DNA of 42,370 bases, from contig CACYGT010000005.1 in the NCBI GenBank assembly GCA_902774075.1, forward strand, positions 1-42,370. Direction: 5' to 3'. The position numbers were made by a program, and so were the translations under genes. Below the pieces are notes generated by a model. The model was not told the DNA's origin. It searched no databases and was given only the letters and a program-made list of their open reading frames with translations. This document shows, one piece after another, positions 33,043 to 42,364 of this stretch. Numbering within the stretch: the stretch's first letter is position 1; every line of letters begins with the position of its first letter. This DNA comes from an uncultured Bacteroidales bacterium (GTDB taxonomy: Bacteria > Bacteroidota > Bacteroidia > Bacteroidales > Paludibacteraceae).

Positions 33043-36000
33043 TTATTGAACTCTGTTACCACGTGCATCGAATACATTACCGTCTTTGACGATGTACAGC
33101 ACGCCATCAACCATCACTTTGCGGATGTGCTTGTCGTTTTCACCATCAGCACCGTTCTCGAGATCGGTCGGCATTTGTGCTATCGGCGACAACTCCAGTT
33201 CAAAGCGGTCGTTACATGTGCCTGCTGTCAGGTTCACAGTGTATTCGGTCAACGCCAAGTTAGTACGTGTGTTGGCTACCTTGTCCACCAGGACAGCACC
33301 TACACCATGTGTACCTTCCGACATCGCGAAGGTATACTCGCCATCGGTAGCAATCTTCACGCCCACAGGTACTATAGTGGTCTGCTCGTCAAACGGCATT
33401 ATGTTACCTGCTACTTGCTCATAACCGATTAAGGTATAGAGGTTCGCCTTATTGGCGTTCATTGCCTTCGAGAGGTCGTAGTTAAATTCAAATCCTGTTG
33501 TGATATTCTCATCATCGCTCATTTGAATAAAGGTACGATCCAATTCTTGCTCATTTTGCAACAATGCTAACCTAAACTCACATTCGCGAATCTCAGATTT
33601 TGCGCGACGACGAGCCACAATACTTGCAGGAGCATTGACATTCGTCCAAGTCATGATATCTTTACTATACTGAACCAGATAAGAGGTCATCGGCTCGAAG
33701 GTATATGTACCGGTTGTTACCACTTCATAATCATTGGTTGCGGGTTTCCATACATATACGTACGGCAGGGATAATTCCGGATTATAGGCTGTAGCCTCTT
33801 TCTTCACGTCGTCCCATGCTCCTTGGGTCGTAGCCACATAATTTGCATATCCAGGTACACCGATACAATGCCAATAGCTATCCTTGATACGACGGTCGCC
33901 ATCTGTACCATCACCGCGGTTAATGCTGCAATAGTATTTATTCTGATCCGGGAATTCAACATTTACCGTTGCTTGCGATATCGTACTTACCGGCTCCTTC
34001 GACGGGAAGTATTGGAAGATCTCGGTAGAGCCGTTCGGCCACATGTAACTTGATTGGAAGTTACCCAACTCTAATGCCAATACATAACCTTCATATGCAT
34101 GGAGGATCGTATCCTTATCCCACATGATCTTCCAGTTCACTTCAGAGTCTGCCCAATAACCGTATTTAGCACGAGTCTTACCATCGTAGTATTCCATCGC
34201 CCAATCGGTACCATAGTAACCCAATCCTCCAAAGGACTGACTCAAATCCACATCAAATGGGAAGGATACCCAATAGAACTCGCGTTCAGAACTTGGTCTC
34301 GAATAATCTTGAACAAATGGTTTCGTCAGTTTAACAACACCATATACCGTCTTCACCTCAGAGAGTTTAGACATAGAATTAGCGAATGTAATCTGGTGAG
34401 CGGGGTCTTGGTTCTCACGAATCAACATCAAGTCTGCATTGATTGCTTTAGTCTGATCTGCACCAACTACTATATCTTCCGTAGCAACCCATGCCGAGAT
34501 AAGGTGGTTCGTCTTGAAGTCATAGATAATACGGATAGGATTCCAACCGGTATGCTCTGTAGTTCCACCGAGAAGTTCCTCGGTAGAAGCTTCCCATGTT
34601 TTGTCTGCAGGATCACTACCAATAAGATACTGCAAGTGGTTGTTGTAATTAGCCGTCAGACGTGCACGTGCTGTTTCTTTTGCTTTGACGTCAATGATAT
34701 AAATCCAATCCTCGTGATCCACAAAGGTAACTTTGTTATCTGTAAAAGGCGTCTCATCGGTATTAGCAATCATCGCATCACCTTGCAGCAACAAATATTC
34801 ATCTCCAGAATAAGCCGACCCGTTCATATACGTACGTTTCACTTCGTTGGTATAACTATTGTAACTGAAACGTATATTAGCCGATTTGAGGCTTGGCAAT
34901 GCCTCATTCTCCATTCCGATAACAGCATCTCCCCACAATGTATCACAAAGCGCATTATTATACGCATTCGCAACTACACACTTCACATTCGTGCCACCGG
35001 TTGCAAACGTACAATAGTAATAATCGAAGGACTTCGGATCTGACGTGCTGAAGGTCTCAGTATTCTTTCCCATCACATTGCTATGATAGTCAGCCCACAT
35101 ACCGCGCGCACTATTCGTCTTAATATAGTAATTACCCTTGTAGAGACCGATGTTAGATGCCGGCTCAGAGAGTTTGTGTGTAGAAGTATTAATCTTCACA
35201 TCAAATTGATATACTCCATTACCACTCTTACCGAGTTCTGTCAGTACACCATCGAGGTTCGTAGCATCGCCTGCGCTCCATTGTGGAACCCCGGCAACCA
35301 CTGTAGTACATTTTTGCAAAACCAAAGTCTCTGTACCGCCATCATTCAGATACATAGAAACTGTCTGACCACCCGCAGCATCGCGTGCCTTAATAATGTC
35401 TGAATAGGTAGTCTTTGCAGAACCGTCTGTGTAGGTGTGTTTCAAACGATAATCACCTTGACCAACAGGGTACTCTACCGATAACTTCATATCTTCACCG
35501 GACTGATCAAGAATAAACTTGTAATCGCCCTCCGCGGTCAAATTAACAGTGAAATAGCAGTTTTTGCAATTCTCATACTCGTACACAGTTATATCCGTAC
35601 AAGCCGCATTAGTGATGGTGCTCGATACGTAGTAACTAATACCACCGGCAGAAACAATACGATATTGCGTTTGAGTTCCCAAATTATCCACACGCATGGT
35701 GAATGCAAGTTTCGAATCAATACTATTGGATTCGGCTTTGAACTCTCCTTGCTGAGAATAGGTACCATTACCGTTACCATCATCTCCTGTATGCAATTGC
35801 AGATAATATCCTGCTCCTTCGCCACCCGTAGGATTATACTGTTTCCAATATCCGTTGGAGTTATAACTCGTACTATTAGAATATACGCTCTCTGTATGAT
35901 TCGGAACAAACATATTCAGGATACGGTTGTAGTCCGAACGGTATGCTCCGTGATTGCCGCTAAATACATTGTATGTATGCATATCTACATCCGAGAAAGC

Positions 36001-38910
36001 CACATGCGTCTTGTTGGCTCCCGTCTCTAACATGAATGCACGCGGCACATATGCCCAATAGTAATAAGAACCGGGCCAAACAGGACTCATTTCTGCATAT
36101 TGCGTACAATCATGGGTAACAACACCATCATATGCCGATGAATATTTTCCCCAATAGATATTGAAATATACATACACATGTCCTGTGGTCCAGAGATTAG
36201 TCCTCGTGTCAAAGTTGTAATTATAGAAATAGATTCGATCCAACTCATTAATACGTGCACGGATATTAGCGCTGGAGCCTTCGCCCGTACCACGAATAGT
36301 TGCTGATGTATTGCTACTGGTTACTGTATACGTAGTGTACTCAAAGTTATCCGCTCCGTAAGCCTTGCACAAACTATCTACATAGTAGTTCGTTTCCGGC
36401 GTAACAGCGACAGTAGCTGTTGTATGTACACCGACATCAACGGTTGCAAGACTCCAACTTGTCGGCGTACCATTGATAGAAACGGAACCTAAACTATTAT
36501 AAGCTGTATAGACATTAACGCGGCAGGTCTTCTCTACAAACTTCGCATAAACGGTAACATTTGCTTTAACCCCAGTAAGAGTCAGGGTATTGCCATCACT
36601 GGAAATCCGTACTTCGTCGCATGTTGGGTTAGAGAATTCCACAGCAGAATACTTGTTAGTATATGTGCTTTCTTTATACCACTCAACCTTATAACCCTTC
36701 GTCGGATTTGCCGTGAAGGTGATTGTACCGCCATTAGCTACATATTGTCCGTTTGTGATGGTGAAATTCTCTCCGCTTTCGGTAGTTTGCGCCGATACCG
36801 TACCACCTTCTGTTGCACTTGCTGCATCAACATCTGTCAAATAAGTCGTCTTCGAGCCCATAGTCAACTGATAAGATGTCGGACGATCCACCTGAATGGA
36901 CGGATAATACGTACTGGACGCACCCATCTTCGTGATATGGAAGGTATAATCTCCGTAACCTACGGTATTAATCAGCACCTGGTATGTACCATTTAATTGC
37001 CAATTACTACCAGCAGGAAGAACTTGTGCGTTGTTATTGTTGTTCTCAGATGTACATCCGCGACGCGTACCGGCAACACGGTCATACACCATGAACTTAT
37101 ATTGTCTATTAGGTAGTAACGTACGCGTACATTCCAAATCCACACCATTGTCAGTGTTGATAGCAGTGAACCCTTCCACAGTAAAGTCTGCGGCACTACC
37201 ATTTGTCCATCCAGGCATGTTTTCATTTCCGCTGTCATCAGAACGTGATCCTAACAGTCCATAACGCGGCTCGAACTGAGCTTGAATAGTAGCGTCCGAG
37301 GTCGTTTTAACGTTTGTACTCAAACTGGAGGCACTACCGAAGGTTACATTACCGCTACCTACTGTTTTAACCCATCCCTTGAAGCGCCAAGCAAGGTTGT
37401 CCAATGCAGCAACGATAGATGTCGCTGTTCCCGGATGTGCGGTTACCGTTGTTGCCGGCGAAGCTGGTGTGGTGATAGAACCACCGGTCGTTGCACCAAC
37501 CGTTACGGTATAGTCGTTCTCCGAATAGATGGCATAAATAGTCGTATTTCCGGTTATAGACCTAGTATATGATAATGAAGTTCCTTCCGACAACTTGCCA
37601 TCTGACCAGGTAGAAGGATTGTTCTTTGAGAACCATCCACGCCAAGTATAACCTGCGTTTGCACTGGCTGCGGTAAAGGTCACACTCGTACCATCTACCA
37701 CATATCCTCCACTGCTAATAGTCGGCGATGTAGATGCAGCACCACCTCCCGTACCGGCATTCTTTGTAACAACGCTATAGTTCACCTGATAAATCGTCGG
37801 GTAAGTAACAGTTAAATTGTGACTTGATGAGTTGAATCTAAATGTATAGTCGCCTGAGTAATCTGCAGTAATTTTAAGATTGTTATAACTATTACCCGAC
37901 TGCAATGAACTAGCTGTGTTTGAGGCGCGAGTAATAGTAGTGTAAGTACTACCGGTATTTAAGCCATAATGAGTTAAATCATATACGACTTTGAATTCGT
38001 AAGTTCCCGCATCCAAATGGAATGTCGCGTCATAGTTATTAGAACCTTGACTGACCAAGTCCCATGTTGCGGCAGAGTGATTCCAACTATTAAATGAACC
38101 TAAAATGGCAGAGAAAGGTGAAACCGTTTTGAAATACATTACGTCACTATTAACCGGGCTTCCATAACCTCCTCCATCGTTGCTATAATACTCATTTCGA
38201 GCGCTTACATATATTTCATAAGTGAAGTTTGCTGTTCCACTAACAGGATTTACTGCTTTAGTTGTAATGGAACTAGACTCACCATCCCAAGTAGAACTGG
38301 AGCCGCTTCCCTCCTTTTTATAGAACTGATAATATTTTGTATAGCCATCAGCCACATAACTACTAGCACTGGCCGTTACGGACAATGTTGAACCAGTTGC
38401 TATCTGATAAGGATCTGCGGAAGAACCATCTCCACCATAAATTGTGGAGTTATTCGTCAAACTCGCCGACTCCATAGGTGGCGCCCACTTATACCAATTG
38501 AAATCACTACCACTTTTCCCCCAACTAGCTGTTGATTTCATATCAAACCTATTGTAGTTATTATTAGGGTATACGCGGTCACATTCGTTCCATCTATTAT
38601 CCCACTTGTTGTCGGATTCATTACCCTTCATTCGACAAAATATCATCCACTCATAACTGCCATTTGATACAACATAATACAAGTCAGTCTCTCCCGGTAC
38701 CGCTTCACATGAATACCAATAGTATGTGGCATCATCATGTCCAAATGCAACAGCATACCTTTCATTGCCAACTTTCCATGTGGAATTGGGTTTGAAATAA
38801 AAAATTTGTCCACTTGTGATATTCGTTGTCCACGCCCACATTTGTGGAATACATGTTATCAATACTACTAATAGTACTAATAACTTTTTAATAAATAAAT
38901 GTTTTTTCAT
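33043..38910 (-). CDS. Giant multidomain cell-surface protein (1955 residues)
   Basis: A signal peptide (1-26, ending MWAW) is followed by: an unassigned aromatic-rich domain (about 30-165); a starch-binding-like beta domain (about 265-370, ILGSFNSWN with LDAGTYEFKVVYD); two InlB B-repeat-like modules (about 375-465 and 466-548, with GYTWRGWFSKNN and FKGWVKTVG); a further module with GYKVEWYKES and VTVYAKF (about 690-790); and long beta-rich regions. The C-terminus KVMVDGVLYIVKDGNV then FDARGNRVQ resembles the terminal sorting segment of Bacteroidales secreted proteins. It probably binds glycans or host/partner surfaces. It is more AT-rich than the core genes. It is cotranscribed with the small anchored gene and perhaps the operon upstream. 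I see no promoter in the 34 nt before it. Confidence 0.85.
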   Translation of the reverse strand: MKKHLFIKKLLVLLVVLITCIPQMWAWTTNITSGQIFYFKPNSTWKVGNERYAVAFGHDDATYYWYSCEAVPGETDLYYVVSNGSYEWMIFCRMKGNESDNKWDNRWNECDRVYPNNNYNRFDMKSTASWGKSGSDFNWYKWAPPMESASLTNNSTIYGGDGSSADPYQIATGSTLSVTASASSYVADGYTKYYQFYKKEGSGSSSTWDGESSSITTKAVNPVSGTANFTYEIYVSARNEYYSNDGGGYGSPVNSDVMYFKTVSPFSAILGSFNSWNHSAATWDLVSQGSNNYDATFHLDAGTYEFKVVYDLTHYGLNTGSTYTTITRASNTASSLQSGNSYNNLKITADYSGDYTFRFNSSSHNLTVTYPTIYQVNYSVVTKNAGTGGGAASTSPTISSGGYVVDGTSVTFTAASANAGYTWRGWFSKNNPSTWSDGKLSEGTSLSYTRSITGNTTIYAIYSENDYTVTVGATTGGSITTPASPATTVTAHPGTATSIVAALDNLAWRFKGWVKTVGSGNVTFGSASSLSTNVKTTSDATIQAQFEPRYGLLGSRSDDSGNENMPGWTNGSAADFTVEGFTAINTDNGVDLECTRTLLPNRQYKFMVYDRVAGTRRGCTSENNNNNAQVLPAGSNWQLNGTYQVLINTVGYGDYTFHITKMGASSTYYPSIQVDRPTSYQLTMGSKTTYLTDVDAASATEGGTVSAQTTESGENFTITNGQYVANGGTITFTANPTKGYKVEWYKESTYTNKYSAVEFSNPTCDEVRISSDGNTLTLTGVKANVTVYAKFVEKTCRVNVYTAYNSLGSVSINGTPTSWSLATVDVGVHTTATVAVTPETNYYVDSLCKAYGADNFEYTTYTVTSSNTSATIRGTGEGSSANIRARINELDRIYFYNYNFDTRTNLWTTGHVYVYFNIYWGKYSSAYDGVVTHDCTQYAEMSPVWPGSYYYWAYVPRAFMLETGANKTHVAFSDVDMHTYNVFSGNHGAYRSDYNRILNMFVPNHTESVYSNSTSYNSNGYWKQYNPTGGEGAGYYLQLHTGDDGNGNGTYSQQGEFKAESNSIDSKLAFTMRVDNLGTQTQYRIVSAGGISYYVSSTITNAACTDITVYEYENCKNCYFTVNLTAEGDYKFILDQSGEDMKLSVEYPVGQGDYRLKHTYTDGSAKTTYSDIIKARDAAGGQTVSMYLNDGGTETLVLQKCTTVVAGVPQWSAGDATNLDGVLTELGKSGNGVYQFDVKINTSTHKLSEPASNIGLYKGNYYIKTNSARGMWADYHSNVMGKNTETFSTSDPKSFDYYYCTFATGGTNVKCVVANAYNNALCDTLWGDAVIGMENEALPSLKSANIRFSYNSYTNEVKRTYMNGSAYSGDEYLLLQGDAMIANTDETPFTDNKVTFVDHEDWIYIIDVKAKETARARLTANYNNHLQYLIGSDPADKTWEASTEELLGGTTEHTGWNPIRIIYDFKTNHLISAWVATEDIVVGADQTKAINADLMLIRENQDPAHQITFANSMSKLSEVKTVYGVVKLTKPFVQDYSRPSSEREFYWVSFPFDVDLSQSFGGLGYYGTDWAMEYYDGKTRAKYGYWADSEVNWKIMWDKDTILHAYEGYVLALELGNFQSSYMWPNGSTEIFQYFPSKEPVSTISQATVNVEFPDQNKYYCSINRGDGTDGDRRIKDSYWHCIGVPGYANYVATTQGAWDDVKKEATAYNPELSLPYVYVWKPATNDYEVVTTGTYTFEPMTSYLVQYSKDIMTWTNVNAPASIVARRRAKSEIRECEFRLALLQNEQELDRTFIQMSDDENITTGFEFNYDLSKAMNANKANLYTLIGYEQVAGNIMPFDEQTTIVPVGVKIATDGEYTFAMSEGTHGVGAVLVDKVANTRTNLALTEYTVNLTAGTCNDRFELELSPIAQMPTDLENGADGENDKHIRKVMVDGVLYIVKDGNVFDARGNRVQ

Positions 38911-38944
38911 AATACTTTTATATTTTTTGGTTTGTTATTATTTT

Positions 38945-39337
38945 CTATTCATCAATTATATCAACTTTATGTCTCCTTTTCTGAGCAGGATGGGTAACAC
39001 AAGTTTTTATATCCGTAGAATCTAAATGAGCAAAAAGCATTTGTAGCAATTCGCTATGAATAACTGCATAGTCCGCATTCTCCAAACAGTGACCACGCTT
39101 TGTGTGTAGTTTGAATGATACATGGGTTTCATCAAACTCATCGGTATTAGCCTCAGCCGTAAAATATACGTCATCGGTTAAGTTTTTCCAATTACCTTTG
39201 TTCCCGCCGATCCAATCCAGACGAGTTATTCCGGAATTGGGGATTGTGTACTTCCATGTGGTAATTTCTCCATCCTTAATCATCCTGCGAATCGCAACGA
39301 GGCAGCTACTCGGCTTTTGTGTAAATAGAACTAACAT
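38945..39337 (-). CDS. Unrecognised 130-residue protein, last small gene of the AT-rich operon
   Basis: No signal peptide or membrane helix. Predicted beta-rich, with WKYTIPNSGITRLDWIGG, DDVYFTAEAN and HVSFKLHTKRGH; it is acidic at the centre and basic near the end (QKRRHKVD). No family recognised. It starts 88 nt after the caspase-like gene and ends 34 nt before the giant protein gene. The preceding gap holds a small GC hairpin and an A-rich leader ending CTATTATG. Confidence 0.6.
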   Translation of the reverse strand: MLVLFTQKPSSCLVAIRRMIKDGEITTWKYTIPNSGITRLDWIGGNKGNWKNLTDDVYFTAEANTDEFDETHVSFKLHTKRGHCLENADYAVIHSELLQMLFAHLDSTDIKTCVTHPAQKRRHKVDIIDE

Positions 39338-39374
39338 AATAGTTGATATTTTTTAGTTTGATATTTTTTTCTTT

Positions 39375-39388
39375 GCGCGTTTCCGCGC
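39375..39388. other. GC-rich hairpin in an AT-rich leader
   Basis: Perfect 5-bp stem GCGCG/CGCGC with a GAAA tetraloop on the minus strand, within the 88-nt gap. It has no T run, so it may be an mRNA processing or stability element rather than a terminator. Confidence 0.5.
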
Positions 39389-39425
39389 TCATAAATTATT
39401 ATCTGTACTTGAATTTAATTTCTAC

Positions 39426-40307
39426 TTATATGATTAATGTACCATATTTTTCTTTCAATGTCTTGAAATTATCCGGAATTTCAAACCTTTCCCTATTCTG
39501 TGGAAAATGCTCTAAATCGAAAAAGGAAGAAACACTCTCTTGGTAATAATTCAATCTGTTCTTTTTTTCTTCTTTTATGAAATCTCTAACAAATTTCCTT
39601 TTTTGTTGTCTGGTGTTCGCATAAAAGGATTGTTGTTCAAATGAATTCAAAGCTCTTTGTTTCATAGCTTCTAATGTACATTCGTTGTCAAGATAATCCT
39701 GATAGTTTTTGTAGAATATCTCATCTACAGGGATATATCTATAATCGGCTACTATTTCGGAGTTGGCATGGATTAGACTTTTATATGCCTCATAAATATC
39801 AAGTTTTGTGAATAACGTTCGATAAAATTCCGAGTATCTAATCTCTATGTCTGCCGCTTTAAGTTTGTCAAAAGAACCAACCACTCCGCAAAACGGCATA
39901 AGCTCATCCGTTTTAATTCCAAATAGAATATTTAGTCCCTCACATACTCCTAATGTAGTAAAAAGATTACATGCTATTATGCGATTTATCTCTCTAAATT
40001 GACGACTTACTTCATATCTATCTCTACATTCTATATTAGTAAATTCTATTCCATTTTTATTTCCGTGTATCTCTAAGTGTATAATTGGCAATACTTTGTT
40101 TTCTTTACACTCTTTTATGATATGAGCCATACAATCATCCCACTCTTGTGCAGATGTAATTGAAACATAACGAAGATCTAAATCTGACAATTCATTATGA
40201 GCAGCTTTAAGAGTACACATCTCATCATACAAATTAAGCCCAGTTTTAGTTTCTCCGGGTTTTAATGATTCTATGATGAATAATGTATTAAACTCAAAAC
40301 TCTTCAT
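39426..40307 (-). CDS. Putative caspase-fold (CHAT/peptidase C14-like) protease
   Basis: 293 residues, no signal peptide. LPIIHLEIHGNKNGIEF (His81-Gly82 at the end of a hydrophobic strand) and NLFTTLGVCEGLNILFG (Cys122-Glu-Gly after the next strand) have the order and spacing of the catalytic His and Cys of caspase-fold peptidases. Downstream FCGVVGSFDKL followed by FYRTLFTKLDIYEAYKSL resembles the region after the catalytic Cys in bacterial CHAT proteins. The last 90 residues are charged and helical. No standard family name can be given from sequence alone. It could be the effector of the five-gene operon. A bacterial gasdermin partner was looked for and not seen. Confidence 0.55.
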   Translation of the reverse strand: MKSFEFNTLFIIESLKPGETKTGLNLYDEMCTLKAAHNELSDLDLRYVSITSAQEWDDCMAHIIKECKENKVLPIIHLEIHGNKNGIEFTNIECRDRYEVSRQFREINRIIACNLFTTLGVCEGLNILFGIKTDELMPFCGVVGSFDKLKAADIEIRYSEFYRTLFTKLDIYEAYKSLIHANSEIVADYRYIPVDEIFYKNYQDYLDNECTLEAMKQRALNSFEQQSFYANTRQQKRKFVRDFIKEEKKNRLNYYQESVSSFFDLEHFPQNRERFEIPDNFKTLKEKYGTLII

Positions 40308-40325
40308 AATATTTTGATTATTTAG

Positions 40326-40907
40326 TTAATTATTTTTATTATTATTATTAATACTCGCCTCTATAGCCTGTACATGTGAATTTCCCATTAGCATCTTATA
40401 GTATTTCTTATAGTCCTTTTCCTTCTTATTTTTGATAGTCATCTTTATAAAGTCATCTAACTCGCCATCATTCACTTTTTGTATAAATAATTGTTCCAAC
40501 TCTGTTTGTGAAATGAATTTCATCAATTCATTCGTTTTATGTTTATTTTGATTCCAATGTTGATATAAATAATAGTGTATCTTTAACAAATCCTTTAATT
40601 TTGGAACTTGAATATCTACATGTCTATTTGCTAGTTTCTTGTACTTTGTGTCTCCATTACTCCTTTTAATGCGAATTTTATAGCACTTCAACTTATCTGT
40701 CGGTATTAAACAAAGCCAAACACTCCTAATTGCGTCTTTTGTTAAAGCAATAGCTAATGCTATCTCTTTAATATCTTCTATTCTATTTCTCTTAACAGCC
40801 CAAACAGATAATCCCAATTCCGATGTATGAAGGTCTTCAAAAGTATACATACTCCACCTATCATGATCATCCCATTTACCTTCTTTTATACTACGCACGT
40901 AATACAT
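40326..40907 (-). CDS. Unrecognised 193-residue protein
   Basis: The start is ATG 40907 (MYYVRSIKEGKW); a TTG two codons upstream is possible. The first 105 residues are an alpha/beta domain with the notable segment YTFEDLHTSELGLSVWAV and an ALAIALTKDAIRSVWLCLI helix-strand pair. The second half is strongly charged and helical, ending in a run of Asn and Lys. I cannot name a family. It overlaps the end of the HEAT-like gene by 17 nt and precedes the caspase-like gene by 18 nt, so it is almost certainly coexpressed with both. Confidence 0.6.
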   Translation of the reverse strand: MYYVRSIKEGKWDDHDRWSMYTFEDLHTSELGLSVWAVKRNRIEDIKEIALAIALTKDAIRSVWLCLIPTDKLKCYKIRIKRSNGDTKYKKLANRHVDIQVPKLKDLLKIHYYLYQHWNQNKHKTNELMKFISQTELEQLFIQKVNDGELDDFIKMTIKNKKEKDYKKYYKMLMGNSHVQAIEASINNNNKNN

Positions 40908-41556
40908 TTTCAATATCCCTTCTAATAGTCATATACTTCATTCTCAACCATGGTTCTTGAGGAACTTCAAAATGCGACAAAAAATCAAGTGCTTCCTGAT
41001 TGTGCCATGAGTCTATAATCTGCAACGCGGCAGATTTCACAGCATTACTTCTATTATTAATATTAGCCATAACTATCCACGGTTGTACAGCGGAAAGTTC
41101 GTTATAATCATAGTCTGCAAATATTGTTAATAGTTTTATGATAATTTCGTCATCATTAAGATTATCTCTACAAATGTTAGCTACCCATTCTGAGAAATAA
41201 TCTCCCATCTCTACTCGAAGGTTTTCAAATTTATCATACGCAATATTATACATTCCATCTTCAAATATAGTTTGTCGTAGAAGTTGGATAAACTCTTTTG
41301 TTTTATCTGTCCAATCTTGTTCTTCATGAACATCATCTTGAACATGCGAACTTCCCTCTGAAGCATATATAGAAGAATCTATAGTCTCCCTATTAACATT
41401 CTCTTCTTTCGGCAAAAATACTGGTCCATCCGGAATTAAAGTAGGTACAGGAATATACGCCCCACCCGTACCCATGTAATTCATGGGTACAAAATAACCT
41501 CTTAATTCTTGCGAAAGATCATCACCAATATGCATGATTGGAGCTTCTTCTTGCAT
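40891..41556 (-). CDS. Unrecognised protein with possible HEAT-like helices
   Basis: 221 residues. The first 75 are low-complexity and Pro/Glu-rich (VPTLIPDGPVFLPKEENVN). From about 78 on the chain is helical; LLTIFADYDYNELSAVQPWI, SNAVKSAALQIIDSWHNQEALDFL and EPWLRMKYMTIRRDIENVL look like three HEAT-type helix pairs, as found in scaffold or sensor subunits. No catalytic motif is seen. The gap to the 218-residue gene upstream is 9 nt. The disordered start could be an attachment segment or protease target; that is speculation. Confidence 0.6.
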   Translation of the reverse strand: MQEEAPIMHIGDDLSQELRGYFVPMNYMGTGGAYIPVPTLIPDGPVFLPKEENVNRETIDSSIYASEGSSHVQDDVHEEQDWTDKTKEFIQLLRQTIFEDGMYNIAYDKFENLRVEMGDYFSEWVANICRDNLNDDEIIIKLLTIFADYDYNELSAVQPWIVMANINNRSNAVKSAALQIIDSWHNQEALDFLSHFEVPQEPWLRMKYMTIRRDIENVLRA

Positions 41557-41565
41557 TTCTATATA

Positions 41566-42222
41566 TCAATTTAAACGATCCTTTTCTTCATTCAGGAGTT
41601 GATTTGCATTCTCAAAGAAAGTATTCATCTCCTCATTAGTTAATATTTCATTTTGAGGCGTGTTAATATCAAATGCCAACATTATCCGTTTGGACAAATC
41701 TACTTCATAATTAAATTTATGAAATCCCATTTGTATTCTTTTCGATACATTTATAAAGAGATTCCCTATTTCTCTCTGTTTTGTTTTTAGAAGAATCCAC
41801 TCGAATGGGACTTCATCATCTTTACATAAACTATTATATATTCTATCAAATTCTTCTTGAGTACCATTAATCACATATTCTGGGGCAAATGCATAACGTA
41901 TACAATTGCATTCTAATACCCTAACGATCCTATTAGCAATTTCAATAGATATGTTTATAAAATCATTCTCAGAAGGCAATTCTTCCTCACTATTCGACAC
42001 GTTTTGTAGAATATCCACACGATTGTCAATTGCAATGATTCGAAAAGTATTTCCAGGTCGAGAAAAGTTAAGCAAGAGTTTTTGCTTATTGTTCTTTGTA
42101 GGCGACAAAAAAGGAAAAAGATTAAAATCTTTCGCTATGTCCATTAGAGAGAAAATATCTTTCTCTACATTAAACACTCTGTTCAAAAAGAATGTTGACC
42201 GATATGAAATAACTTTTATCAT
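41566..42222 (-). CDS. Unrecognised 218-residue protein, first gene of the AT-rich operon
   Basis: No signal peptide or membrane helix. The N-terminal half is beta-rich (VISYRSTFFLNRVF, RPGNTFRIIAIDNRVDIL), followed by a helix with EIANRIVRVLECNCIRYAF, more strands, and a C-terminal helical segment (NEEMNTFFENANQLLNEEKDRL). The overall order is loosely like TIGR04255-type sporadically distributed proteins, but I see no decisive motif. It follows a 148-nt leader with GC hairpins and an A-rich stretch ending AATATTATTATG. Its codons are very AT-rich compared with the core genes. Confidence 0.6.
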   Translation of the reverse strand: MIKVISYRSTFFLNRVFNVEKDIFSLMDIAKDFNLFPFLSPTKNNKQKLLLNFSRPGNTFRIIAIDNRVDILQNVSNSEEELPSENDFINISIEIANRIVRVLECNCIRYAFAPEYVINGTQEEFDRIYNSLCKDDEVPFEWILLKTKQREIGNLFINVSKRIQMGFHKFNYEVDLSKRIMLAFDINTPQNEILTNEEMNTFFENANQLLNEEKDRLN

Positions 42223-42290
42223 AATAATATTTTTTATACTCTTTTTATCTTATTTTTTGCTTTGCACTTTCTGCACTTTCCGGTTCTGCT

Positions 42291-42364
42291 CGCGGGGCTA
42301 ATTCCCCGCGCTTTCCTCATCCTATAGTTTTTTCTTCGTCTGTTAGCCCCGAATCGTATTCGGG
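42291..42364 (-). promoter_or_regulatory. Leader with competing GC-rich hairpins
   Basis: On the minus strand, going toward the operon, three perfect pairings are possible: CCCGAAT/ATTCGGG (42364-42348), GGGGCTAA/TTAGCCCC (42350-42343 with 42301-42294), and CGCGGGG/CCCCGCG (42310-42291). The middle pairing excludes both others, as in attenuators. Read on the plus strand, the first hairpin is followed by TTTCTT and could end a transcript from the left. The window ends here, so the true context is unknown. Confidence 0.45.

Noticed and set aside
34099..35043. A 314-codon plus-strand frame opposite the giant gene
   Set aside because: Antisense to a continuous 1955-codon gene, with a cysteine/isoleucine-rich low-complexity translation and no start signal.
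39426..42222. Bacterial gasdermin partner of the caspase-like protein
   Set aside because: None of the neighbouring proteins shows the hydrophobic beta-hairpins or size and layout of a gasdermin.
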